Numbered from the stretch's first letter, positions 1 through 6,222 are shown. The stretch is 6,475 nt of DNA from an uncultured Eubacteriales bacterium (GCA_900552775.1 USAP01000094.1:1-6475); one strand, 5' to 3'. Program-made: numbers and translations. Notes: generated by a model from the sequence alone, not told the origin.

Positions 1-12
1 TTTTTTTATTTA

Positions 13-1215
13 TTATTTATTTACTATTCTTAAAGTTTCTCTTGCTATGGCAAGCTCTTCGTTTGTGGGAAGGAGGAGAACTTTAACTTTCGAATCGGGT
101 GCGGAAATTACGCGTCTTTCGCCTTTTACGTTATTTGCTTCGTCATCGATTTTAACACCGAGGTATCCGAGATAATCATCGCAAATAAGTTTGCGTGCTT
201 TTATATCGTTTTCGCCGACACCTGCCGTAAATGCGATAGCGTCAACACCATTCATTGCAGCGGCATATGCGCCGATGTATTTTGCAACTCTGTATCTGAA
301 AGCTTCAAGAGCCGCTTCTGCCTGATGGTTACCTGCTGCCGCAGCTTTGTCAACATCGCGGAAGTCGGAAGAAATGCCGCCGCTCATGCCCAGGATACCG
401 GACTTTTTGTTGAGTATATTGAGCATTTCGTTAATGTCGATTCCTTCATGATTGCAGATAAACTGAAGCGCAGCGGGGTCAATGTCGCCGGAGCGAGTTC
501 CCATGATAAGTCCCTCCAAAGGAGTGAGCCCCATTGATGTGTCAACACATTTGCCGCCTATGGAAGCAGATATGCTCGCGCCGTTTCCGAGATGGCATAC
601 GATAACTTTAGCTTTGTCGGGATCAAGGTTTGCCATTTTTATAGCTTCGCCCGAAACAAACATATGGCTTGTGCCATGGAAGCCATAGCGGCGGAGCTTG
701 TATTTTTTATAATAATTATAGGGGATAGCATAAAGATATGCTTTTTCTTCCATTGACATGCCGAACGCCGTGTCAAATACAGCAACGTTGGGCTTGCCCG
801 GCATTGCTGCTTCGCATGCTTCAATACCTATAAGGTTTGCGGGGTTGTGAAGCGGTCCCAAATCAAAACACTCACGGATGACTTTTTTAACGTCCTCGTC
901 AACCTGAATTGATTCCGTATATGTATTTCCGCCGTGGAGTACACGGTGACCGATGGCATAAATATCGGAAGTGTCTGCGATAACACCGTGCTCTTTATCC
1001 GTGAGCGCATCAAGAACCAATTTTATTGCATCTTTGTGCGAGGGCATGGGTGTTTCGGTTTCGTATTTGTCCTTGCCTGTGGGCTTATGCGTGAGTTTCG
1101 AGCCGTTTATGCCGATTCTTTCGCAAAGACCTTTTGCAAGAACCTGTTCGCTTTCGCTGTCAATAAGCTGATACTTAAGCGAAGAACTTCCGCAGTTTAC
1201 TATGAATATTTTCAT
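13..1215 (-). CDS. ackA: Acetate kinase
   Basis: Cytoplasmic enzyme that transfers the phosphoryl group between acetyl phosphate and ADP, giving acetate and ATP; it is the ATP-yielding last step of acetate fermentation. The 400-residue product has the normal family length. Visible family signatures are the N-terminal VNCGSSSLKYQ (residues 6-16), GHRVLHGG with R91, VFDTAFG with D148, RRYGFHGTSH with H180, CHLGNGAS with H208, MGTRSGD with R241, FTAGVGEN (329-336) and TNEE near the C-terminus (384-387). R91, D148, H180, H208 and R241 fall at the same numbers as the catalytic residues known from the Methanosarcina enzyme. The ATG at 1215 was chosen because GGAG lies a few bases upstream; a TTG five codons earlier (1230) would place that ribosome binding site inside the gene. 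It lies 18 bases after pta and is probably co-transcribed with it. Only 12 bases follow the stop, so no terminator can be seen. Confidence 0.97.
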   Translation of the reverse strand: MKIFIVNCGSSSLKYQLIDSESEQVLAKGLCERIGINGSKLTHKPTGKDKYETETPMPSHKDAIKLVLDALTDKEHGVIADTSDIYAIGHRVLHGGNTYTESIQVDEDVKKVIRECFDLGPLHNPANLIGIEACEAAMPGKPNVAVFDTAFGMSMEEKAYLYAIPYNYYKKYKLRRYGFHGTSHMFVSGEAIKMANLDPDKAKVIVCHLGNGASISASIGGKCVDTSMGLTPLEGLIMGTRSGDIDPAALQFICNHEGIDINEMLNILNKKSGILGMSGGISSDFRDVDKAAAAGNHQAEAALEAFRYRVAKYIGAYAAAMNGVDAIAFTAGVGENDIKARKLICDDYLGYLGVKIDDEANNVKGERRVISAPDSKVKVLLLPTNEELAIARETLRIVNK

Positions 1216-1233
1216 GTTTTTCTCCTTCAAAAA

Positions 1234-2241
1234 TTATTTTTGTATCATCTGAGCCTGTACGCATGTGATTGCAACAACGCCTGCGATATCATCGGCGTTA
1301 CAGCCTCTTGAAAGGTCGTTTACGGGAGCTGCTATACCCTGGAGAACAGGACCGTATGCCTCAGCCTTTGCAAGACGCTGAACAAGCTTGTAGCCTATGT
1401 TGCCGGCATCAAGATTCGGGAATATAAGAACGTTTGCATGACCTGCAATAGCACTATCGGGAGCTTTTGCTTTGCCTATCTCGGGAACGATTGCAGCGTC
1501 AAGCTGAAGCTCGCCGTCAAGCTTTAATTCAGGAGCTTTTTCTTTTGCAAGACGTGTAGCTTCAACAACTTTTTCAACAAGCGTATGCTTTGCGGAACCG
1601 TAGCTTGAGTGAGAAAGCATTGCAACTTTCGGTTCTGCACCGAAAAGGTTCTTGAAGGACTGAGCCGAGGAAATTGCAATTTCAGAAAGCTCGTCTGCTG
1701 TGGGATCCTGGTTAAGACCGCAGTCGGCGAATACAAATGCGCCGTTTTCGCCGTATTCGCAGTCCGGAACTATCATGGCAAAAAATGCCGATACAAGCTT
1801 TGTGCCGGGAGCTGTTTTGAGAATTTGAAGTGCGGGGCGCAAAACATTTGCCGTGGCGTTTACAGCACCTGCAACCATGCCGTCAGCGTCGCCGGACTTA
1901 ACCATCATTGTGCCGAAATAAAGAACATTGTCAAGAGTTTCCAAAGCCTTTTCGGGCGTCATGCCTTTTGCTTTGCGAAGCTCATAAAACTTATCGGCAT
2001 AAGCGGCTTTGTCGGGCGAAGTTTTGGGATTTATAAGCTTTGCGGCGCTGATATCAAGATTTTCACTTTCAGCCATTTTTTTGATTTCGGATTCATCACC
2101 CAAAATGATAATGTTGGCTATTTCATCTTTCAAAACTTTTGCCGCAGCGCGGATTGTACGCATATCACTGCCTTCGGCAAGAACAACGGTTTTCTTGTCG
2201 CTCTTGGCTTTTGCAATGATTCCGTCCATAAATTTACTCAT
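1234..2241 (-). CDS. pta: Phosphate acetyltransferase (phosphotransacetylase)
   Basis: Cytoplasmic enzyme that converts acetyl-CoA and phosphate to acetyl phosphate and CoA, feeding acetate kinase encoded just downstream. The 335-residue product is the short, single-domain form, without the N-terminal regulatory domains of the long enterobacterial enzyme. Family motifs visible: DGMVAGA (120-126), FADCGLNQDPTADEL (171-185), MLSHSSYGSAKH (208-219), LDGELQLDAA (241-250), ANVLIFPNLDAGNIGYKL (269-286) and GPVLQGIAAPVNDLSRGC (297-314). S311, R312 and D318 correspond to the active-site Ser, Arg and Asp known from the Methanosarcina thermophila enzyme, by motif alignment. The ATG at 2241 is preceded by GGAGA with a 9-base spacer. 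It is the first gene of a pta-ackA operon read from a promoter in the divergent region. Nothing appears truncated or unusual. Confidence 0.97.
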   Translation of the reverse strand: MSKFMDGIIAKAKSDKKTVVLAEGSDMRTIRAAAKVLKDEIANIIILGDESEIKKMAESENLDISAAKLINPKTSPDKAAYADKFYELRKAKGMTPEKALETLDNVLYFGTMMVKSGDADGMVAGAVNATANVLRPALQILKTAPGTKLVSAFFAMIVPDCEYGENGAFVFADCGLNQDPTADELSEIAISSAQSFKNLFGAEPKVAMLSHSSYGSAKHTLVEKVVEATRLAKEKAPELKLDGELQLDAAIVPEIGKAKAPDSAIAGHANVLIFPNLDAGNIGYKLVQRLAKAEAYGPVLQGIAAPVNDLSRGCNADDIAGVVAITCVQAQMIQK

Positions 2242-2283
2242 ATAAAATCATCTCCAAATATTTAGTTTTGCTTTAACAGTATA

Positions 2284-2312
2284 ATTATACAACACTTGTT
2301 TGCAAAATTCAA
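2284..2312 (-). promoter_or_regulatory. Predicted SigA-type promoter for pta-ackA
   Basis: On the minus strand TTGAAT (2312-2307) is followed after 17 bases by a consensus TATAAT (2289-2284). Transcription would start near 2277, giving a leader of about 36 bases before the pta ATG that contains its ribosome binding site. A second, weaker arrangement lies just upstream: TTGACA (2335-2330) with the same TTGAAT hexamer acting as a poor -10. The assignment rests on hexamer match and spacing only. Confidence 0.65.
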
Positions 2313-2369
2313 GAGAAAAATGCATAATATGTCAAAAAATAAATTATTTTTTTATTTTTCAAAAAGGGG

Positions 2370-2398
2370 TTGACATAGCTTTGAGTATAGTGTAGAAT
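2370..2398 (+). promoter_or_regulatory. Predicted SigA-type promoter for the ABC transporter operon
   Basis: A perfect TTGACA (2370-2375) is followed after exactly 17 bases by TAGAAT (2393-2398, five of six matches to TATAAT). Upstream of the -35 box (about 2332-2365) lie A and T tracts that resemble an UP element. The predicted start near 2405 gives a short leader of about 26 bases that contains AGGAGG (2417-2422), 8 bases before the ATG at 2431. Confidence 0.75.
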
Positions 2399-2430
2399 GT
2401 GGTTTAAGTAATATATAGGAGGAAAAATTT

Positions 2431-4689
2431 ATGGACGACGTACCCCTTATATCAAACAAAAAAGTAAATGAAAAGGTGCTATCTTCCGCATCACGTATTA
2501 TGAACGGCAAAAAACCTCTTTTTGCCGTTGTGGGCGATCTCAGCCGCAACGCAAAATATTCCGAAAGCTGTCTGCTTTTCTTTGAAAGCGGATTACTTTT
2601 GTTTGAAAATAGCGAGAGCGATGGGAGAGCCTTTTATTATTCGGAAATTACGGATATTTATACCAAACGTATGTACGGGAATGCATGTATTTTTATCTCA
2701 ACCGAAAGCGAAAAGGATATGCTTTTGTTCAGATATACTTATTCGCTTGCCGCCATTTGTGACGCTGCGGTAAATTTTGCGGACAGAGTGTGCAGCGGTG
2801 TGAATATTAAAGAAGAACTTGCGGTGGTTGAGGCTACATACGAAAAAGCTTTGAGTGTCTGCCCCAAATGCGGCAGAAATCTTATTCGCCCGGGTGCGGA
2901 GTGCATAATGTGCCGCTCGAAAAAGAAGATTGCCGGAAAGCTTTTAGAATATATTGCGCCGCAGAAATATGTGCTGATTTTTTGCAGCATACTGTCTCTT
3001 ATAACAACGGCAATGTCGCTTTTGCCGCCTTATGTTACGAAAATAATGGTTGACAAAATAATTCCGTCGGGAAACGAAAAAATGCTTGCGGCGGTTATCG
3101 GGGCGCTGCTTCTGTCATATATTATTCAGTACGGCATAGGCATAATACGCAGCTATTATATGCGTGCCGCGGGTGACAAAACCGTGGAACTTCTGCGAAA
3201 CGATATATACAGAAAAGCACAGTATCTGCCCATGAAGTTTTACGACAAAACGTCAACGGGTTCGGTTATAAACAGAATTGCGAGCGATTCGGCAACGCTT
3301 CAGCAATTTATGCTGAGGATAACGCAGGAGGTTGTCGTTCAGTTTTTCCTGCTTATAGGCATTGTGGTTATAATGTTTGTTTTAAACTGGAAGCTTACGC
3401 TGCTTTCGCTTCTCCCCGTGCCGTTCGTTGTTATAGGTTCAAAAATTTTCGGCAAGAAAATTGCGCCGTATTACAAAAGAATCTGGAGAAGATGGTCTGC
3501 CGTTACATCTATTTTGGCGGATTCAATTCCGTGCGTGAGAATAATAAAGTCTTTTGCCGGAGAGGACAGAGCCGTTAAAAAATTTGAAAAATACAATAAA
3601 GAGTGGCTCGGGGTTGACTTAAAATCCGCAAAAATTTCAACCGCTTTTCCAAACATTGTTTCATTTATTATTACTTGCGGCTCGCTTGCAATATGGGCAA
3701 TAGGCGGCGGAAGTGCCATAAGAAATCCTAATGGTGCGGTGTCGGTTGGTATGCTTGTGTCATTTATCTCATATACTACCATGTTTTACGGCCCTGTAAA
3801 CTTTTTTGCAAATCTTAACGATTCTTATCAGAGCGCGCTTTCTTCAACGGAAAGAATACTTGATATATTGGAAGCGGAGCCTGAAAACGATGTTTCGGAG
3901 GGGTTGAAACCGCCGATGCTCCGCGGGAAAATAGAATTTAAAAACGTTAATTTTTCGTTTGACAGAACCAAAAAGGTTCTAAACGATATAAATCTCACAA
4001 TAGAGCCCGGAGATATTGTCGGAATAGTGGGTACAACGGGTTCGGGCAAATCCACCCTTATAAACCTTCTTATGAGATTTTATGATAATTATGAAGGAGA
4101 TATTTTGGTAGACGGTCAGAATATAAAGAATTTTGACATAGGAGCGTACCGCGCAAAAATCGGATACGTTCAGCAGGAACCGATGATGTTCAGCGATACG
4201 ATATTCAATAATATTTCTTACGGCGTTCCGGAAGCTTCAGTTGAAGAAGTGATTCACGCGGCAGATGTTGCCAATGCACACGGATTCATAGCACGCCTCC
4301 CCGATGCGTACGATACGGTTTTGGGCGAGAGGGGAGTGGGCGTCTCCGGCGGTGAAAAGCAGAGACTTTCAATTGCACGTGCCGTTCTTAAAAATCCGAG
4401 TATAATGATATTTGACGAGGCGACCGCTGCTGTAGATTCCGAAACCGAAAATCTTATACAGCAGGCGATTGACAAGCTTATAAGCGGCAGAACAACACTC
4501 ATGATAGCACACAGACTTTCAACTTTGCGCAAGGCTAACAAAATTGTGGTTGTTGATAAAGGCAAAATAATAGAATTCGGCTCGCCCGAAGAGCTTATGG
4601 CGCTCAAAGGCAAATACTATAAGCTTATAAAAATACAATCCATGTCCGATGAAGTTAACAGAGAAAGGCAGGCGGAAAATTTTGAGTAG
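2431..4689 (+). CDS. ABC exporter half-transporter with N-terminal beta-rich and zinc-ribbon domains
   Basis: A membrane ATPase with fused permease and nucleotide-binding domain, probably working as a homodimer because no second subunit is adjacent. Residues 1-140 form a hydrophilic, beta-rich region resembling a PH-like fold (weakly supported). C144, C147, C158 and C161 then form a CxxC-x10-CxxC zinc-ribbon motif. The exporter-type transmembrane domain spans about 175-460, with hydrophobic segments near 180-200, 216-238, 300-318, 322-340, 405-425 and 437-455. The ATPase domain has Walker A GTTGSGKST (534-542), the Q-loop near Q581/Q582, signature VSGGE (638-642, a variant of LSGGQ), Walker B IMIFDE (658-663), D-loop (666-669) and switch H694, so it should be active. 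Start and AGGAGG are unambiguous. The downstream DUF1854 gene overlaps its stop. Similar ABC/DUF1854 pairs have been labelled cyanophycin metabolism-associated in other bacteria (recalled, not searched); substrate here is unknown. A generic lipid or multidrug exporter is the alternative. Confidence 0.93.
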   Translation: MDDVPLISNKKVNEKVLSSASRIMNGKKPLFAVVGDLSRNAKYSESCLLFFESGLLLFENSESDGRAFYYSEITDIYTKRMYGNACIFISTESEKDMLLFRYTYSLAAICDAAVNFADRVCSGVNIKEELAVVEATYEKALSVCPKCGRNLIRPGAECIMCRSKKKIAGKLLEYIAPQKYVLIFCSILSLITTAMSLLPPYVTKIMVDKIIPSGNEKMLAAVIGALLLSYIIQYGIGIIRSYYMRAAGDKTVELLRNDIYRKAQYLPMKFYDKTSTGSVINRIASDSATLQQFMLRITQEVVVQFFLLIGIVVIMFVLNWKLTLLSLLPVPFVVIGSKIFGKKIAPYYKRIWRRWSAVTSILADSIPCVRIIKSFAGEDRAVKKFEKYNKEWLGVDLKSAKISTAFPNIVSFIITCGSLAIWAIGGGSAIRNPNGAVSVGMLVSFISYTTMFYGPVNFFANLNDSYQSALSSTERILDILEAEPENDVSEGLKPPMLRGKIEFKNVNFSFDRTKKVLNDINLTIEPGDIVGIVGTTGSGKSTLINLLMRFYDNYEGDILVDGQNIKNFDIGAYRAKIGYVQQEPMMFSDTIFNNISYGVPEASVEEVIHAADVANAHGFIARLPDAYDTVLGERGVGVSGGEKQRLSIARAVLKNPSIMIFDEATAAVDSETENLIQQAIDKLISGRTTLMIAHRLSTLRKANKIVVVDKGKIIEFGSPEELMALKGKYYKLIKIQSMSDEVNRERQAENFE

Positions 4690-5170
4690 AATATACATAA
4701 ACAGCGATGAAGTCCGTTTTACAAAGAACGGTTTAAACCATGTTGATGCGGAATTCTATGACGGAACACGCATGTATGACCTTGAACCGCGCAGACTTTT
4801 TCCCGTCAGCGGACTTGACAAATATATCACTTTACTCGATGAAAACGGAGACGAAAAAGCGGTTATCAGAAATGTTTCGCACTTAATGCCGGAGTCACGC
4901 GATGTAATTAATGATTGCCTGCGCGAATATTATCTTATACCAAAAATCACAAGACTTCTTGACAGCGACGAAAAATATGGTATAATAAAATGGAAGGTCG
5001 AAACAGACAGAGGCATTAAAGCTTTTGATATCAGAAACAGACACCACGATATAAAGGTGTTGTTTGACGGACGTGTGCTTGTGAGGGACAGCAATGATAA
5101 CAGATATGAAATTCCCGATTATAAAAAGCTTGACAAGCACAGCAGAAAACTTCTGATTTCGGAGCTTTGA
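4682..5170 (+). CDS. DUF1854 family protein, partner of the ABC transporter
   Basis: A 162-residue soluble protein with no signal peptide or membrane segment; molecular function unknown. Family recognition rests on the pattern LEPRRLFPVSGLDKYITLLD in the N-terminal third, then YYLIPKITR, WKVETDRGIKAFDIRNRHHD in the middle, and a C-terminal DYKKLDKHSRKLL. The TTG at 4682 is preferred because AGGCGG (4670-4675) lies 6 bases upstream and it overlaps the ABC stop codon by 8 bases, typical of translational coupling. An in-frame ATG at 4649 would add 11 residues but has no visible ribosome binding site and would overlap the ABC gene by 41 bases. Known members are usually encoded next to an ABC transporter, suggesting a regulatory or cytoplasmic accessory role; that role is inferred. 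The family call is from memory of its conserved pattern. Confidence 0.86.
   Translation: MSRIYINSDEVRFTKNGLNHVDAEFYDGTRMYDLEPRRLFPVSGLDKYITLLDENGDEKAVIRNVSHLMPESRDVINDCLREYYLIPKITRLLDSDEKYGIIKWKVETDRGIKAFDIRNRHHDIKVLFDGRVLVRDSNDNRYEIPDYKKLDKHSRKLLISEL
4959..4986 (+). promoter_or_regulatory. Consensus promoter inside the DUF1854 gene, possibly for darA
   Basis: TTGACA (4959-4964) and TATAAT (4981-4986) both match consensus perfectly, separated by 16 bases, and TGG directly before the -10 box supplies the TGn extended -10 motif. Transcription would start near 4993, inside the DUF1854 gene and about 235 bases upstream of the darA ATG. The hexamers also encode ordinary residues (Leu-Asp-Ser and Gly-Ile-Ile), so chance cannot be excluded. 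Confidence 0.5.
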
Positions 5171-5226
5171 TAAATGTAGCAGGGCTCGTGCGATGAAAAA
5201 AATTACAGAGCAGAAAGGGTTTTTAA

Positions 5227-5553
5227 ATGAAACTTGTATTGGCAATTGTAAGTAACGATGATACCGGGGCGGTTGTTCCTGAACTTATTAAAGAAGGATA
5301 TTCGGTTACCACGCTTTCAACCACAGGCGGGTTTTTGAGAGTGGGAAATACAACGCTTTTGGTTGTGACTGAAGATGAAAAGGTAACTCAGCTTCGCAAT
5401 CTTTTTGCTAAATATTGCTCGTCAAGAAAAAAGGTAAACCCCTCAACATCTTCTTTTGGAAAGAATATGCTGTCGGACAGTCCGGCTGAGGAAGTTTCCG
5501 TAGGCGGCGCAACATTTTTTGTTTTAAATGTTGATAAAATGGAAAAATTCTGA
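5227..5553 (+). CDS. darA: Cyclic-di-AMP receptor, PII-like DarA/PstA (YaaQ) family
   Basis: A small cytoplasmic trimeric PII-like signalling protein that binds cyclic di-AMP; its downstream partner is not established. The 108 residues match the family length of about 109. Diagnostic segments are the N-terminal MKLVLAIVSND, the ligand-binding TTGGFLRVGNTTL (32-44) and the C-terminal VGGATFFVL (92-100); the more variable middle (about 64-90) corresponds to the flexible loop between strands. AAGGG (5215-5219) lies 7 bases upstream of the ATG. The gene is 56 bases after the DUF1854 gene with no terminator between them, so read-through from the ABC operon is likely; a second source may be the promoter at 4959-4986. 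In Bacillus the orthologue is in the tmk-yaaQ-yaaR-holB neighbourhood, so this location next to tadA and a transporter differs from that arrangement. Confidence 0.95.
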   Translation: MKLVLAIVSNDDTGAVVPELIKEGYSVTTLSTTGGFLRVGNTTLLVVTEDEKVTQLRNLFAKYCSSRKKVNPSTSSFGKNMLSDSPAEEVSVGGATFFVLNVDKMEKF

Positions 5554-5561
5554 TTTTTTCA

Positions 5562-5589
5562 AAAAAACAATTGACTTAATTTGTTTTTT
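5562..5589. repeat. AT-rich inverted repeat enclosing the tadA -35 box
   Basis: The 9-base arm AAAAAACAA (5562-5570) is perfectly complementary to TTGTTTTTT (5581-5589), with a 10-base loop that contains the -35 hexamer TTGACT. With one G-C pair per nine the RNA hairpin would be weak, but the T-rich right arm could give modest termination after darA. Equally it may be an operator-like palindrome or simply a by-product of A and T tracts. Confidence 0.4.
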
Positions 5590-5599
5590 GTGATAAAAT
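5571..5599 (+). promoter_or_regulatory. Predicted extended -10 promoter for tadA and tRNA-Ser
   Basis: TTGACT (5571-5576, five of six matches) is separated by 17 bases from TAAAAT (5594-5599), which is preceded by TGA as a TGn extension. Predicted initiation is around 5606, very close to the candidate tadA start codons. This would supply the tadA-tRNA-Ser transcription unit independently of darA. Confidence 0.65.
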
Positions 5600-5616
5600 A
5601 TAAGGCAGTGATTTTG

Positions 5617-6054
5617 TTGAATCGGTTTATGAAACTTGCAATTGAAGAAGCGCGGATTGCCATGTGCGGGGGAGAGGTTCCTGTAGGTGCGGTGGTTACG
5701 AAAAACGGCGTTGTTGTGGCAAAAGCGCATAATTTGGTTGAAAAGCTTCATGATTCCACCGCACATGCAGAGATTCTTGCCATACGCAAGGCGGGAGAGG
5801 CATTGGGCAATTGGAGACTTACTGAATGCAGTTTGTATGTCACACTTGAGCCTTGTGCGATGTGTGCAGCGGCACTGTTGCGCGCCCGAATCGCTGCCCT
5901 TTATTTCGGCTCTTTTGACAGTGAGTTCGGAGCAGTGGAAAGCAACAGGCTGATTGTTAATCCGCGCTTGTCTGTGTATTGCGGCATAGAAGAGGATGAA
6001 TGCAATAAAATCATCAGATCGTTTTTTGATAAAAAACGTTTGAAATGCGAATAA
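5617..6054 (+). CDS. tadA: tRNA-specific adenosine deaminase
   Basis: Zinc enzyme that deaminates adenosine 34 of tRNA-Arg(ACG) to inosine, normally essential for reading CGN codons. Zinc and catalytic motifs are complete: HAE (H50, E52) and PCAMC (C80, C83), with GEVPVGAVV near the N-terminus (19-27), numbering from the chosen start. The segment after the second motif, FDSEFGAVESN, differs from the common DxKxGAxGS version. Start choice is uncertain. TTG at 5617 gives MNRFMKLA, which lines up with other TadA N-termini, and AAGGCAG lies about 8 bases upstream. Alternatives in frame are GTG 5608, TTG 5614, ATG 5629 and a TTG at 5581 that would lie within the promoter. The stop codon directly abuts the tRNA-Ser gene. 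A generic cytidine or guanine deaminase is less likely given the motifs and tRNA context. Confidence 0.94.
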   Translation: MNRFMKLAIEEARIAMCGGEVPVGAVVTKNGVVVAKAHNLVEKLHDSTAHAEILAIRKAGEALGNWRLTECSLYVTLEPCAMCAAALLRARIAALYFGSFDSEFGAVESNRLIVNPRLSVYCGIEEDECNKIIRSFFDKKRLKCE

Positions 6055-6145
6055 GGACAGGTATCGAAGAGGTCATAACGGCCCTGACTCGAAATCAGGT
6101 AGTCGCGCAAGCGGCTCGTGGGTTCGAATCCCACCCTGTCCGCCA
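6055..6145 (+). tRNA. tRNA-Ser, anticodon CGA
   Basis: All arms fold. The acceptor is GGACAGG (6055-6061) with CCTGTCC (6135-6141); the D stem is TCG/CGG around a loop containing GG. The anticodon stem CCTGA/TCAGG (6083-6087, 6095-6099) encloses loop CTCGAAA with anticodon CGA at 6090-6092. The long class II variable arm AGTCGC/GCGGCT (6101-6106, 6111-6116) and the T stem GTGGG/CCCAC with loop TTCGAAT complete it. The CCA end is encoded at 6143-6145. It reads the UCG codon. It begins on the base after the tadA stop, so it must be excised from a tadA transcript or start within tadA. It is not a TadA substrate, since position 34 is C. Confidence 0.97.
6118..6145. other. Putative attachment site at the tRNA-Ser 3' end
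   Basis: The T arm, acceptor strand and CCA end of the tRNA are the usual crossover region for tyrosine recombinases that integrate into tRNA genes, and a recombinase gene end lies about 80 bases downstream, convergent with the tRNA. The matching direct repeat would be at the far end of the element, outside the window, so neither the exact core nor its ends can be defined here. Confidence 0.35.
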
Positions 6146-6148
6146 ATT

Positions 6149-6196
6149 ATGCGGGTTTGCTTACTTTTGCGAACCCGCATTTACTTTGTGTTTTTT
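6149..6196 (+). terminator. Intrinsic terminator after tRNA-Ser
   Basis: ATGCGGGTT (6149-6157) pairs perfectly with AACCCGCAT (6172-6180) and the stem extends by three more pairs (one G-U) to a loop of 8 bases. The stem is followed by a T-rich run ending in six T (6191-6196). On the opposite strand the hairpin has no T run, so it probably terminates only plus-strand transcription of tadA and tRNA-Ser. Confidence 0.85.
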
Positions 6197-6222
6197 GCCC
6201 AATTTTGCCTTAAACCTCTCCA

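Noticed and set aside
1216..1230. TTG start for acetate kinase at 1230
   Set aside because: It would incorporate the GGAG ribosome binding site as codons; the ATG at 1215 starts exactly at the conserved N-terminus.
1609..2265. Long open frame (218 codons) on the plus strand opposite pta
   Set aside because: It is antisense to a clear phosphotransacetylase, its product is rich in Cys, Phe and His with no recognisable motif, and it results from the codon bias of pta.
4254..4613. 119-codon minus-strand open frame opposite the ATPase domain
   Set aside because: It lies entirely over the conserved Walker B and signature region of the transporter, and its low-complexity Ser/Ile/Leu product has no family features.
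5193..5226. ATG at 5193 with a short frame running into darA out of frame
   Set aside because: It has no good ribosome binding site of its own and overlaps the clear darA start; more likely incidental.
5542..5560. GAAAAAT / ATTTTTTC hairpin across the darA stop codon as a terminator
   Set aside because: The stem is nearly all A-T with a four-base loop and one unpaired T; too weak to call an intrinsic terminator.
5532..5599. Direct repeat TGATAAAAT at 5532-5540 and 5591-5599
   Set aside because: Only nine AT-rich bases; the first copy is coding sequence at the end of darA without a -35 hexamer at the right distance, so a duplicated promoter is not supported.
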